Positions 1 through 8,832 are shown, numbered from the stretch's first letter. The stretch: DNA of 64,000 nucleotides from Promicromonospora thailandica (GCF_024171955.1 NZ_JAMTCS010000004.1:62001-126000); one strand, 5' to 3'. Made by a program: numbers and translations. Notes: generated from the letters alone by a model not told the origin.

Positions 1-62
1 AGATCAGCCTTGCACCACCCCCGACTCCAACCCACCTGTCTGACGGAAAGGGACCCACCCAC

Positions 63-1268
63 ATGGCATCGGAGAAACGCCCACGACGCGTACCGGCCGT
101 CCTGGCCGACACGCGCAGGAACCCGGGCTTCGCCCTGGGCGCCTTCGGGCTCTCGGCCTGGGCCTACATCGGCATGTCGCACACCATCGCCGACTACGAG
201 GGGCCGCGGCTCGGTTACGCCCTCGGCGTCGCCTACGAGGCGCTGGTGATCGGTCTGGCCTGGGAGGGCCGGCGGCGCGCGGACCGCGCGCTGGAGACCG
301 GCCGCCCCGTCTCCGGGCACGTGCGCTGGCTCGGTGGCGCCATCGTCGTCGGCATCCTCTCCGGCGCGCTCGCCGCCTGGCACGGCTGGCTGCTCGGCGA
401 GGGCATCTTCGCGATCTCCCGCGCCGTCGCGCCCGTGCTCGCCGCCGTCGCCGTGCACCTCTTCTTCCAGTCGGCCTCCAGCGCGCGGGACCTCGACCGG
501 CAGGCCGAGATCCACAACGACCGGCAGACCGCGGTGCTGGACATGCTCGACGCGGTGCGCCTCGCGCAGATCGCGCCCCCGGAGGAGCGCGCGGCGCGCA
601 TCGCCGACGTGAACGCCGCCGTGGGCCGCGTCCACCGGCACGTGCCGGCGGACGTCACCGCCGAGGTGACCCGACCCCACCTGGAGTCGGAGCGCACGAT
701 CCGCGACGTGGTCCAGGAGGCCGCCGCGCTGGCGGGCGAGTGGATGCCGTCGGGCCGCGAGCAGGAGGAGCGGGCGCGGCAGGGTCGGGAGCAGCAGGGT
801 CTGGAGCAGCACCAGGTGCCGCTCCTGCCGGAGCCCGTGGAGGCGGAGGCGCTGCTGCTGGAGGCCGCCGAGCCGGAGCCCGAGCCGCAGCCGGAACCAG
901 AGCCGGAGCCCGCCGAGGAGGCCGTGGCCGAGGTCACCGCACCCGACGTCACCGCACCCGAGGTCACCGAGACCGCCGGTGCCGCTCCCATGGTCGCCGA
1001 GCGCGTGCGCCTCGCGGCCAAGTACGCGCCCGTGACGCCGGAGCCGGCGCGGAGCACCGTCGTCGACGAGCCCGCCGACGGCCCGGCCCAGCCGCTCACC
1101 ACCGCGCAGATCAGTGAGATCCGCGTGCTGCGGTGGGCGCAGACGCTCAGCGTCGAGGAGGTCGCCGCGCGGGTGGGCGTCTCCGTGGCCTCGGTGAAGC
1201 GGTACGCCCCGAGCACGGACCCGACCACCGAGACGGGCTCGCTCATGGCGGTGTCGTCCGCCTCCTGA
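63..1268 (+). CDS. Uncharacterised membrane protein with C-terminal helix-turn-helix
   Basis: I do not recognise the family. The 401-residue product has four hydrophobic stretches in its first 135 residues, then a charged helical region, a Pro/Glu-rich linker (about 255-300, PEPEPQPEPEPEP type), and a C-terminal segment (about 345-380) that reads like a helix-turn-helix: LSVEEVAARVGVSVASVKRY. The layout recalls membrane-anchored plasmid-transfer or regulatory proteins of actinomycetes, but that is only an impression. ATG at 63 follows a GAAAGGGA ribosome site at 46-53. The gene is convergent with the dehydrogenase gene that ends at 1325, and a perfect palindrome separates the two. The leading 62 bases show no other gene. 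Confidence 0.7.
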   Translation: MASEKRPRRVPAVLADTRRNPGFALGAFGLSAWAYIGMSHTIADYEGPRLGYALGVAYEALVIGLAWEGRRRADRALETGRPVSGHVRWLGGAIVVGILSGALAAWHGWLLGEGIFAISRAVAPVLAAVAVHLFFQSASSARDLDRQAEIHNDRQTAVLDMLDAVRLAQIAPPEERAARIADVNAAVGRVHRHVPADVTAEVTRPHLESERTIRDVVQEAAALAGEWMPSGREQEERARQGREQQGLEQHQVPLLPEPVEAEALLLEAAEPEPEPQPEPEPEPAEEAVAEVTAPDVTAPEVTETAGAAPMVAERVRLAAKYAPVTPEPARSTVVDEPADGPAQPLTTAQISEIRVLRWAQTLSVEEVAARVGVSVASVKRYAPSTDPTTETGSLMAVSSAS

Positions 1269-1272
1269 ACGG

Positions 1273-1320
1273 CCGACGGCCCGGCCCCGCGCGTCGCGAC
1301 GCGCGGGGCCGGGCCGTCGG
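1273..1320. terminator. 48-bp perfect palindrome between convergent genes
   Basis: Positions 1273-1320 are an uninterrupted, loop-less perfect palindrome of 24-bp arms, all G/C rich, centred on GTCGCGAC. It sits between the stop at 1268 and the convergent stop at 1325, so it most likely ends transcription from both sides. There is no U-tract on either strand, as is common for actinobacterial terminators. Confidence 0.75.
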
Positions 1321-1324
1321 GATA

Positions 1325-2857
1325 TCAGCCGAAGTTGACGCCCTGGGCCAGCGGCAGCTCCGTCGAGTAGTTCACGGTGTTCGTCGCGCGGCGCATGTAC
1401 TGCTTCCACGCGTCCGAGCCGGACTCGCGCCCGCCGCCCGTCGACTTCTCGCCACCGAACGCGCCGCCGATCTCGGCGCCCGAGGTGCCGATGTTCACGT
1501 TCACGATGCCGCAGTCCGAGCCGACCTCGGAGAGGAAGGTCTCGGCCTCGCGCACGTCCAGCGTGAAGATGGACGACGACAGGCCCTGCGGCACGTCGTT
1601 GTGCACGGCGATCGCCTCGGCCAGGTCCGAGTAGGTCAGCACGTACAGGATCGGCGCGAACGTCTCCCGCTTGACCACGTCGGCCTGCTCCGGCATGCGC
1701 ACGATCGCCGGGTGCACGTACGCGGCGTCCTCGGCGCCCGGCACCGTCACGGCCGTGCCGCCCACCACGAGCTCGCCGCCCGCGGCGACCGCCTCGTCGA
1801 TCGCGGCCAGCATGCGGTCCCGCGCGTCCGCGTCCACCAGCGGGCCCACCAGGGTGCCCTCGGTGCGCGGGTCGCCCACGGGCAGTCCGGTGTAGACCTT
1901 GGCGAGCCGCCCCACGACCTCGTCCACGATCGACTCGTGCACGATGAGGCGGCGCAGCGACGTGCAGCGTTGGCCCGCCGTACCCGCCGCGGCGAAGACC
2001 GCGCCGCGCACGGCGAGGTCCAGGTCGGCCGACGGCGCGACGATCGCGCCGTTGTTGCCGCCCAGCTCCAGCAGGTACCGGCCGCCGCGCGCGGCGACGA
2101 CGGGCGCGACCTGCTGGCCCATGCGCTCCGAGCCGGTCGCGGAGACCAGCGCGACGCGCGCGTCGGCCACGAGGGCCTCGCCCGCCTCGCGGTCGCCGAG
2201 CAGCAGCTGCGAGACGCCCGCCGGGAAGCCGGCCTCCGCCAGCGCACGGTCGAGCAGCGCGGACGCGCCCACGGCCGACAGCAGCGTCTTCTCGCTCGGC
2301 TTCCACACCACGGTGTCGCCGCAGACCAGCGCGACGGCGGTGTTCCACGACCAGACGGCCACGGGGAAGTTGAAGGCGCTGATCACCCCGACCACGCCCA
2401 TCGGGTGCCACGTCTCCATGAGCCGGTGGCCCGGCCGCTCGGACGGCATGGTGCGCCCGCCGACCTGCCGCGACAGCCCCACGGCGTAGTCGCAGATGTC
2501 GATCATCTCCTGGACCTCGCCCAGGGCCTCGCTGGTGATCTTGCCCGCCTCGAGGGTCACGAGCTCGGCCAGGTCCGCCTTGTGCTCGGTGAGCAGCTCG
2601 CCCAGGCGCTTGACCACCTGGCCGCGCACGGGGGCGGGCACGGAGCGCCAGGTGCGGAACGCCTCGGCGGCCCGCCCGACGGCGGCCTCCGCCTCGGCGG
2701 TGCCGTCGCGCCGGAGCTCCAGCAGCGGCTGCCCGGACAGCGGCGACACGACGGGCAGGCCGGTCCCTGCGGGCACATCGGCGCCCAGCCGCTCCAGGGC
2801 GGCGAGCGCGGCGTCGCGCAGCTCGGTCGTCAGCGGGGTGGTGGTCGTGGTGCTCAT
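1325..2857 (-). CDS. amaB: L-piperidine-6-carboxylate / aminoadipate-semialdehyde dehydrogenase (ALDH7 type)
   Basis: NAD(P)-dependent aldehyde dehydrogenase of 510 residues. It shows the family's catalytic cysteine in GQRCTSLRRL, the glutamate in LELGGNNGA, and the ALDH7 signature GGAFGGEKSTGGGRESGSD near the C-terminus, which is typical of enzymes oxidising L-aminoadipate semialdehyde (piperidine-6-carboxylate) to 2-aminoadipate. Its ATG overlaps the stop of the upstream HglS gene by 4 nt (ATGA), so the two are translationally coupled. With HglS and the FAD oxidase it makes a plausible L-pipecolate/lysine breakdown unit. ALDH7 assignment is firm; the exact substrate is inferred from the neighbours. 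Confidence 0.88.
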   Translation of the reverse strand: MSTTTTTPLTTELRDAALAALERLGADVPAGTGLPVVSPLSGQPLLELRRDGTAEAEAAVGRAAEAFRTWRSVPAPVRGQVVKRLGELLTEHKADLAELVTLEAGKITSEALGEVQEMIDICDYAVGLSRQVGGRTMPSERPGHRLMETWHPMGVVGVISAFNFPVAVWSWNTAVALVCGDTVVWKPSEKTLLSAVGASALLDRALAEAGFPAGVSQLLLGDREAGEALVADARVALVSATGSERMGQQVAPVVAARGGRYLLELGGNNGAIVAPSADLDLAVRGAVFAAAGTAGQRCTSLRRLIVHESIVDEVVGRLAKVYTGLPVGDPRTEGTLVGPLVDADARDRMLAAIDEAVAAGGELVVGGTAVTVPGAEDAAYVHPAIVRMPEQADVVKRETFAPILYVLTYSDLAEAIAVHNDVPQGLSSSIFTLDVREAETFLSEVGSDCGIVNVNIGTSGAEIGGAFGGEKSTGGGRESGSDAWKQYMRRATNTVNYSTELPLAQGVNFG

Positions 2858-4248
2858 CGCATGGCTCCTGTGGTGGTGGTGAGGGTGGCCGGGTCGACGC
2901 CGAGGGTCTCGGCGGCGGCGGCGAGCGACCTGTCCACCTGGTCGGCGTACAGGTCGAACGGGTCGTCGAGGTCGCGGCCGAGGGCGCCCGCCATCCAGTC
3001 GGCGTCCCGGTCGGTGGCCTCCTGGGTGGCGTCCTTGGCGCCGTCGGAGGTGAGGTTGGACTGGAAGATGCCGGCCGCCGAGCGCGGCAGGAAGTCCTCG
3101 TAGACGATCGGCTCGCGACGCACCGTCCCGGTGGCGGAGTCCGCCTCGTAGGTGAACCAGCCCAGCCCCTGCTCGGCGAGCGCCGCCTCGGTCGTCGGGA
3201 AGGTGCGGGCCCAGACGGACCGGGCGATCTCCTGGCGCCGCTCCTCGGTGAACCCGGGGTCGTCGGCGCGGGCCGCCGCGGCGGCCTCGTCGATCTCGAC
3301 GACGGCCGCGTCGTAGGCGGCCCGGCCCTCCCGCGTGAGGGCGATGCCGCGGGCCTCGACCTCGCCGAACCGGACCCGCAGGGCGTCGCGCACGATCTCG
3401 CCGTCGGGCGTGCGGAACGTGCGCGGCTCCGCGAGCGCCCGGAACGAGGTCTGCCGCAGCAGCACGTCCGGACCCTCCCAGCGGGGCGGGCCCTGGATCG
3501 CGTCGATCATCGTGATGCCGCGCGCCTCCATGCGGGCGTACAGGTCGTCGATGTCCAGCACGCGGGGCGTGAGGTGGTTGATGTGCGTCGAGGCGATGCC
3601 GCCGATGTCGGCCGCCACCGCGCTGACCGCCTCCAGCTCGCGGTACCAGGCCTGGTCCACGGGCTCGCGGGACAGCTCGAAGGCCTCGGTGGCCAGCCGC
3701 AGGAACTCGGTCGCCTGCTCCTCGGGCAGGCCGCCCTCGGCCTCGGCACGGTCGGCGAGCGCGAGCAGCTCCGGGCCGAACAGCGTGCGCGCGGCGAGGA
3801 AGCTCTCCAGGCGGCGCTCCAGGTCGGCGGTGAAGAACCGGCGGTCCGCGGTGACCAGCATCGAGGTGAACACGCGGAACGGGTTGCGGGCCAGCTCGTC
3901 GCGGTCGACCGGCCGGAACGCCGTCGAGATCACGGGCACGGAGCTGGAGGACGCGTCGCGCAGGTCGTAGAACCCGACCGGCCGCATGCCCATGGCGCCG
4001 AACACCCGCGCGACCTGCGCCATCTCGGTGGGCGTTCCCACGCGGATCGCCCCGTGCCGCTCCGCGGTCACGCGCGCGATCGAGCCCAGCCGCTCGGCGT
4101 CGGCGCCGTGCCGCGCCACGAAGTCGGCGTTGACCTCGTGCGACACGTCCAGCAGCGTCGTGTACGCGGGCACCTCCGTGCCGTACATGTCCGAGAGGCT
4201 GCGCGCGAAGGCGGCCCGCAGCTGCCAGGGCTCGAGGAACGTGGACAT
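2854..4248 (-). CDS. hglS: 2-oxoadipate dioxygenase/decarboxylase (HglS, DUF1338 family)
   Basis: 464 residues matching the DUF1338/YdcJ family, non-haem Fe(II) enzymes that turn 2-oxoadipate into D-2-hydroxyglutarate and CO2 in the lysine pathway. The recognisable core includes STHINHLTPRVLDIDDLY (vicinal-oxygen-chelate type metal histidines, residues about 218-235), RHGAIRVGT near residue 65, and a late YEDFLPRSAAGIF stretch. Length fits the family. It lies 16 nt downstream of the FAD oxidase gene and overlaps amaB by 4 nt. The step from 2-aminoadipate to 2-oxoadipate needs an aminotransferase, which is not in this cluster. Confidence 0.87.
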   Translation of the reverse strand: MSTFLEPWQLRAAFARSLSDMYGTEVPAYTTLLDVSHEVNADFVARHGADAERLGSIARVTAERHGAIRVGTPTEMAQVARVFGAMGMRPVGFYDLRDASSSSVPVISTAFRPVDRDELARNPFRVFTSMLVTADRRFFTADLERRLESFLAARTLFGPELLALADRAEAEGGLPEEQATEFLRLATEAFELSREPVDQAWYRELEAVSAVAADIGGIASTHINHLTPRVLDIDDLYARMEARGITMIDAIQGPPRWEGPDVLLRQTSFRALAEPRTFRTPDGEIVRDALRVRFGEVEARGIALTREGRAAYDAAVVEIDEAAAAARADDPGFTEERRQEIARSVWARTFPTTEAALAEQGLGWFTYEADSATGTVRREPIVYEDFLPRSAAGIFQSNLTSDGAKDATQEATDRDADWMAGALGRDLDDPFDLYADQVDRSLAAAAETLGVDPATLTTTTGAMR

Positions 4249-4264
4249 CAGGCTCTCCTGTCCG

Positions 4265-5467
4265 TCAGATGATGTTCGACTCGGGGCCTCGTCGCCCCGT
4301 GCCGGTCGAGGTGCCGGCGAACCGGTCGGCGTCGAAGCCCGACACGTCGATGCGTGGCGTGCGGCCCGCGTACAGGTCGCGCACCACCTCGCCGACGGCG
4401 GGCGCCTGGAGGAACCCGTGCCCCGAGAAGCCGGCCGCGTACAGCACCCGGCCCGGGACGCCGGTGGCCTCGCCGATGAGGGCGTTGCGGTCCGGCGTCA
4501 TCTCGTAGAGGCCGGCCCAGCCGCGCGCCACGGGCACGTCGGCCAGCTCCGGGGCGCAGGCCCCGGCCGCGCCGCGCAGCAGCGGCAGCCAGGACGGGTC
4601 GTAGGTGCGCTCGAACGCGACCGGCGTGGCCGGGTCGGCGATGCCGAGCAGCAGGCCGTCGGGGTCGGCGTTGTGGAAGTAGAAGGTGGTGCCGTAGTCG
4701 ATGGTGAACGGCACGCGGCGGGGTGCGGGGTCGAGCGCCGGGGTGAAGCCGATCTGCCGGCGGTACGGGTCCACGGGCAGGTCGAGGCCCGCCTTGGCCG
4801 CCACGTCGCGGGTCCAGGCCCCGGCGCACAGGACGACGGCGTCCGTCCGCACCCGGCCCTGGTCCGTCCAGACCGCGACGAGCCGGTCGTCGCGCGACTC
4901 GAACCCGGTGGCGGTGACGTGCGTGCGCACCCGGGCGCCGTGCCGCTCAGCCCCGGCCGCGTAGCCCTCGACGACGGCCAGCGGGTACGCGAAGCCGTCG
5001 CGCGCGGCGTAGGCGGCCCCGGCGTAGCGGTCGACGTCGACGTACGGGTTGAGCCGCCGGACCTCGTCGGCGCCGAGCATGCGGCTGGCCACACCGCGCT
5101 CGTTCTGCATGGCCACCGACTCCTCGAACAGCGCGACGTCGGCGGCGTCGGGGAGCAGGAACAGGTAGCCGGGCTGCTGCAGGCCGATGTCCGCGCCCGG
5201 CCGCTGCGCGAAGTCCTCGTAGAGCTCCAGGCTGCGGTTGCCGAGGTCCACGTTGGCGGGGTCGGAGAACTGCGCCCGCACTCCCCCGATGGGCTTGCCG
5301 GAGCTGCCGGACGCCAGCTCCTCGGCCTCCAGGAGCAGCACGTCCACGCCGTCCTCGGCGAGGTGGAAGGCGACGGAGGCGCCCATCGCCCCGCCCCCGA
5401 CGACGACCACCTCGGCGCGCGCGGGGAGGGGTCCCCGCCGGTCCACGGGGCGCGGCGCTGACGTCAT
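4265..5467 (-). CDS. FAD-dependent amine oxidase, probable L-pipecolate oxidase
   Basis: DAO/SoxB-family flavoenzyme of 400 residues. The N-terminus carries a Rossmann dinucleotide site (VVVGGGAMGASVAFHLAEDG) followed by an acidic residue at the end of beta-2 (LLLEAE), then GSSGKPIGGVRAQFSDP. The C-terminal half has the usual GWAGLYEMTPDRNALIGE and AAGFSGHGFLQAP motifs. I start it at the ATG at 5467; an in-frame start at 5509 would add 14 residues that precede the nucleotide-binding fold and look non-coding. As first gene of an operon with hglS and amaB it would best fit oxidation of L-pipecolate to piperidine-6-carboxylate (the AmaA role). Sarcosine or another secondary amine remains possible. 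Confidence 0.8.
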   Translation of the reverse strand: MTSAPRPVDRRGPLPARAEVVVVGGGAMGASVAFHLAEDGVDVLLLEAEELASGSSGKPIGGVRAQFSDPANVDLGNRSLELYEDFAQRPGADIGLQQPGYLFLLPDAADVALFEESVAMQNERGVASRMLGADEVRRLNPYVDVDRYAGAAYAARDGFAYPLAVVEGYAAGAERHGARVRTHVTATGFESRDDRLVAVWTDQGRVRTDAVVLCAGAWTRDVAAKAGLDLPVDPYRRQIGFTPALDPAPRRVPFTIDYGTTFYFHNADPDGLLLGIADPATPVAFERTYDPSWLPLLRGAAGACAPELADVPVARGWAGLYEMTPDRNALIGEATGVPGRVLYAAGFSGHGFLQAPAVGEVVRDLYAGRTPRIDVSGFDADRFAGTSTGTGRRGPESNII

Positions 5468-5527
5468 GCACGCATGATGCCACGCTCTCCGGCCGGATCC
5501 GATCCACACCGGAATTCTTCCTGGAGA

Positions 5528-5929
5528 TCAGGCCTTCGACGACGCGCGGCAGTCCGCGCAGGTGCCCCAGAGCTCGATCGTGTGCTCGATGTCGTCGAAG
5601 CCCTGCGCGGCCGCCACCTTCGACGCCCAGGCCTCGACCGTGGGGCCGTCGATCTCGACGGTCCGGCCGCACTGCCGGCACACCAGGTGGTGGTGGTGCT
5701 CGCGGCGCGCGCACCGGCGGTACAGGCTCTCGCCGTCCTCGGCGCGCAGGACGTCGACCTCGCTCGCCTCCGCGAGCGCCTGCAGCGCCCGGTACACGGT
5801 GGCGAGACCCACGGACTCGCCGCGGGCGCGCAGCGTCTCGTGGAGCTGCTGGGCGGAGCGGAAGTCGGCGAGCTCGTCGAGAGCCTCGACGACGGCCGTC
5901 CGCTGGCGGGTCATGCGTGCTGCGGCCAT
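5528..5929 (-). CDS. zur: Zinc uptake regulator, Fur family
   Basis: 133-residue Fur-family repressor. The N-terminal winged helix reads RQRTAVVEALDELADFRSAQQLHE...VGLATVYRALQALAE. The C-terminal part has REHHHHLVCRQCG and WGTCADC, the paired CxxC structural zinc ligands plus histidine cluster. The start is the ATG at 5929, which overlaps the znuB stop (TGATG), so it is the last gene of znuA-znuC-znuB-zur. Position behind a zinc importer, and Zur-like operators in front of znuA, make zinc the likely co-repressor and predict autoregulation. Longer in-frame upstream sequence is the shadow of znuB. Confidence 0.9.
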   Translation of the reverse strand: MAAARMTRQRTAVVEALDELADFRSAQQLHETLRARGESVGLATVYRALQALAEASEVDVLRAEDGESLYRRCARREHHHHLVCRQCGRTVEIDGPTVEAWASKVAAAQGFDDIEHTIELWGTCADCRASSKA

Positions 5930-6864
5930 CAGCGGCACTCCTTTGCGGCGGCCACCGCACGTTCCGTGGCGGCGGCGGGAAGGTCGACGTCGTCGGGCAG
6001 GTCGGGATGGGGGTCGTGCGCGGGGCTCCGCCGGGTCACCAGCGGGGCCACGACGGACACCACCGCGTAGACCGCGATGGCGAGGACGACGATAGTCGCA
6101 CCGGGCGAGACGTTGTGCCAGTAGGTGATGGACAGCCCGGTCACGCAGACCACGACGCCGACGACGCACGCCGTGAGCATGGTGCGCCCGAACGCGTGGG
6201 TGACCTGCTGGGCCACGGCGACGGGCACGATCATGAGCGCGCTGACCAGCAGCAGGCCCACGACGCGCATGGCGACGGTGACGGTGAGCGCCGAGACGAC
6301 GGCGACCACGACGTTCAGCGCCCAGACGGGCAGCCCGGAGGCGACGGCGAACTCCTCGTCGTGGCTCACCGAGAACAGCGCGTGGCGCAGGCCGACGCCG
6401 ATGGTCAGGACCACCGCCGAGAGCACGACGGTGAGCCAGAGGTCGGCGTCGGACACCGTGGAGATGGAGCCGAAGAGGTACTGCATGAGGTTGCCGGCGG
6501 AACCGCCGGCGATGCCGATGAGCAGCACGCCGCCCGCGATGCCGCCGTAGAACATGATGGCGAGCGCGAGGTCGCCGGAGGTACGGCCGCGGCGGCGCAC
6601 GACCTCGATCAGCACGGAGCCGACGACGGCGGCGAGCACGGCGCCGGGGATCGCGAGGGCGTCGTTCGGCGTCAGGCCCATGCCCGCGCCGACGAGCCAG
6701 CCCAGGGCGACGCCGGTCAGGGCCACGTGCCCGATGCCGTCGCCGAGCAGGGACAGCTTGCGCTGCACGAGGTAGGTGCCGACGACGGGCGCGGTGACGC
6801 CCACGAGGAGCGCGGCGAGCAGCGCCCGCTGCATGAACGGGTCGGTGAGCATGAGGGTGATCAC
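5929..6864 (-). CDS. znuB: Zinc ABC transporter permease
   Basis: 311-residue ABC-3 family membrane protein with about eight to nine hydrophobic segments. The family loop GDGIGHVALTGVALG (about residues 39-53) is present, as are the late VGLLLVSALMIVPVAVAQQ and a hydrophilic C-terminal tail. It carries zinc (possibly Mn) across the membrane with ZnuC. It begins with GTG at 6864, overlapping the znuC stop (GTGA); an internal ATG at 6852 is an alternative start. It ends overlapping zur. Confidence 0.9.
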   Translation of the reverse strand: MITLMLTDPFMQRALLAALLVGVTAPVVGTYLVQRKLSLLGDGIGHVALTGVALGWLVGAGMGLTPNDALAIPGAVLAAVVGSVLIEVVRRRGRTSGDLALAIMFYGGIAGGVLLIGIAGGSAGNLMQYLFGSISTVSDADLWLTVVLSAVVLTIGVGLRHALFSVSHDEEFAVASGLPVWALNVVVAVVSALTVTVAMRVVGLLLVSALMIVPVAVAQQVTHAFGRTMLTACVVGVVVCVTGLSITYWHNVSPGATIVVLAIAVYAVVSVVAPLVTRRSPAHDPHPDLPDDVDLPAAATERAVAAAKECR

Positions 6865-7661
6865 GGGCGGACCTCCAGGTCGAGGGCCCTGGCCTGCTCG
6901 CCGAGGGTGTTGTCGTCGGCGTGCGGGTGCTGGTGGCGGTGGCCGGCGCGGTCGTGGTCGCGCCGGGCCTGGGGCGGGGTGCCGTCGTGCACGACCTTGC
7001 CGTGCCCGAGCACGACGGCGCGCGTGACGAGCGGTTCGAGCTCGCCGAGCTCGTGCAGCACGACGAGCACCGTGAGGCCGCCGTCCACGAGCCGCCGCAT
7101 GGTGGTCGCGAACGCCTCCTGGCTGGCGACGTCGACGCCGGCCACGGGCTCGTCGAGGATGAGCAGGTCGGGCTCGCGGACCAGGGCGCGGGCGATGAGG
7201 ATGCGCTGCTGCTGGCCGCCCGAGAGGAGGTGCACGGGGTCGTGCACCCGGTCGGCGAGGCCCACCTGGGTCAGCGCGGCGGCCACGCGGTCGCGCCAGC
7301 CGCGCGGCAGGGCCAGGCGGCGCCCGTGCAGCAGGCCCGAGGCGACCACCTCCTGCGCGGTCGACGGGATGCCGCCGCCCGCGTTCGCCCGCTGCGGCAC
7401 GTAGCCGATCCGGCTCCGGTCCACGGTCGTGCGCCGGCCGGCGGTCAGGGGTTCGCCGAGCAGCCGGACGGTGCCCTGCGTCGGCGGGTTGATGCCGACC
7501 AGGGTCTTGACCAGCGTGGACTTGCCCGAGCCGTTGGCGCCGAGCAGCGCGACCACCTCGCCCGGCTCGACGATCAGGTCGACGCCGCGCAGGATGTGGC
7601 TGGCTCCGGCCCGGAAGTGCAGGTCCCGGGCCTCGATGACGGGTTCGCGGGTCTCTGTCAT
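6861..7661 (-). CDS. znuC: Zinc ABC transporter ATP-binding protein
   Basis: 266-residue ABC ATPase. It has Walker A GANGSGKSTL (about residues 41-50), Q-loop around GYVPQRANAG, signature LLSGGQQQR, Walker B LLILDEPVAGVD and the switch histidine in VVLHELGEL. The C-terminal tail contains many histidines (HDRAGHRHQHPHADD), a common feature in zinc/manganese transport ATPases. It overlaps znuA and znuB by 4 nt each, so the three subunits are translationally linked. Confidence 0.92.
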   Translation of the reverse strand: MTETREPVIEARDLHFRAGASHILRGVDLIVEPGEVVALLGANGSGKSTLVKTLVGINPPTQGTVRLLGEPLTAGRRTTVDRSRIGYVPQRANAGGGIPSTAQEVVASGLLHGRRLALPRGWRDRVAAALTQVGLADRVHDPVHLLSGGQQQRILIARALVREPDLLILDEPVAGVDVASQEAFATTMRRLVDGGLTVLVVLHELGELEPLVTRAVVLGHGKVVHDGTPPQARRDHDRAGHRHQHPHADDNTLGEQARALDLEVRP

Positions 7662-8674
7662 GCGCAGACCAGCCCTTCCTCCAGGGCCGCGAGGTTGGCC
7701 CGCATCACCGACACGTAGTCCTCACCGGCGGCCGTGGCCTCCTCGGACAGTCCCTCCAGGGGGTCGAGCACCGCGGTCCGCACGCCGAGGTCGGCGGCGA
7801 GGGTCTCGGTGACCCTGGGGCTGACCAGCGTCTCCGAGAACAGGGTCGCGACGCCGTTCGCCTCGACGACGTCGCGGATCTCGCGCAGGCGGGCCGGCGA
7901 CGGCTCCGCCTCGGGGTCCAGCTCGGAGATGCCGACCTGCTCCAGCGCGTACCGGTCGGCGAGGTAGCCGAACGCGGTGTGGCTCGTCACGAGGGTCGCG
8001 CCCTGGCACGCGGCGAGACCGTCGGCCATCTCCTGGTCCAGGTCGTCGAGCTGCTCGCCGAGGCGCAGTGCGCCGGCCGCGTACTCGTCGGCGTGCTCGG
8101 GGTCGACCTCGGCCAGCTCGTCGGCCACGGCCTGCCCGACGGCCGCGAGCCGGCTCGGGTCGAGCCAGAAGTGCGGGTCGGCGGCGCCGTGGCCGTGGCC
8201 GTCGTCCTCGGTCCCCGCGTCCTCGTCCGTGTGCTCGTCCGCGTGCTCGGCGTGCTCCGCCTCGGTCTCGCCCTCGTGCCCCTCCTCGGCGCCGGAGTGC
8301 TCGACCAGCTCGGCGGCGTCCGCGGCGTCGACCACGTGCTCGGGTGCGCGGGACTCGACGCCCTCGTCGACGGCGGCCTGGAAGCCCGACAGGTAGACGA
8401 CGAGGTCGGCCGTGCCGATCTCGCGGACCTGCACCGGGGACAGCTCGAGGTCGTGGGGCTCCGCGGCGGGCGGCGTGAGATTGTCCACGGTGACGAGGTC
8501 ACCGCCGACCTGCTGGGCGACGTACTGGAGCGGGTAGAACGAGGCGAGCACGGTGACGCCGTCCGATCCTCCGCCGGAGGTCCCGGAGCCCTGCGCCGAG
8601 CAGCCCGCGAGCGTGGCCGCGCCGGCGAGGACGAGGCTGGTCAGGGCGGCGCCGGCGGCGCGGGGGGATCTCAT
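7658..8674 (-). CDS. znuA: Zinc ABC transporter substrate-binding lipoprotein
   Basis: Cluster-9 (TroA/ZnuA) metal-binding lipoprotein of about 338 residues. The signal peptide ends in a lipobox LAGC. The mature part has the metal histidines in PAAEPHDLELSP, DPHFWLDP, and TSHTAFGYLADRY. A histidine/acid-rich loop (GHEGETEAEHAEHADEHTDE...DDGHGHG, about residues 130-165) precedes the second ligand and is typical of zinc-specific members. I choose ATG at 8674; GTG at 8689 would extend it by five residues but has no ribosome site. The promoter geometry puts transcription start at the ATG itself, which suggests a leaderless message. Confidence 0.9.
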   Translation of the reverse strand: MRSPRAAGAALTSLVLAGAATLAGCSAQGSGTSGGGSDGVTVLASFYPLQYVAQQVGGDLVTVDNLTPPAAEPHDLELSPVQVREIGTADLVVYLSGFQAAVDEGVESRAPEHVVDAADAAELVEHSGAEEGHEGETEAEHAEHADEHTDEDAGTEDDGHGHGAADPHFWLDPSRLAAVGQAVADELAEVDPEHADEYAAGALRLGEQLDDLDQEMADGLAACQGATLVTSHTAFGYLADRYALEQVGISELDPEAEPSPARLREIRDVVEANGVATLFSETLVSPRVTETLAADLGVRTAVLDPLEGLSEEATAAGEDYVSVMRANLAALEEGLVCA

Positions 8675-8711
8675 GAGAACGATTCTCACGCGTGGTGAGA
8701 ACGGTTGTCAA
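8674..8711 (-). promoter_or_regulatory. znuA promoter with two Zur-type operators
   Basis: Two imperfect 15-bp palindromes, TGAGAACGATTCTCA (8674-8688) and TGAGAACGGTTGTCA (8696-8710), lie 22 bp apart centre to centre, on one face of the helix. They resemble the actinobacterial Zur box (TGA-N9-TCA core). On the minus strand a TTGACA -35 hexamer (8711-8706), an 18-bp spacer and a GAGAAT -10 hexamer (8687-8682) fall inside the two boxes, and the predicted transcription start coincides with the znuA ATG. Repression by zinc-loaded Zur would block both promoter elements. Confidence 0.8.
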
Positions 8712-8832
8712 AGGTCGGCCGGGAGAGGTCGGTCACGCGGAGGAGGAGTCCGGGTATTCGTCAAGGCCTTGACCGGGCCGGACGGTAGGCTTGGCGGACA
8801 TCGTCACCACCCGTTCCCCTGGAGAGACCCCC

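Noticed and set aside
233-1246. Long minus-strand open frame of 337 codons opposite the first gene
   Set aside because: Ser/Ala/Arg-rich shadow typical of high-GC antisense frames; no domain, no ribosome site, and the plus-strand frame has membrane helices and HTH.
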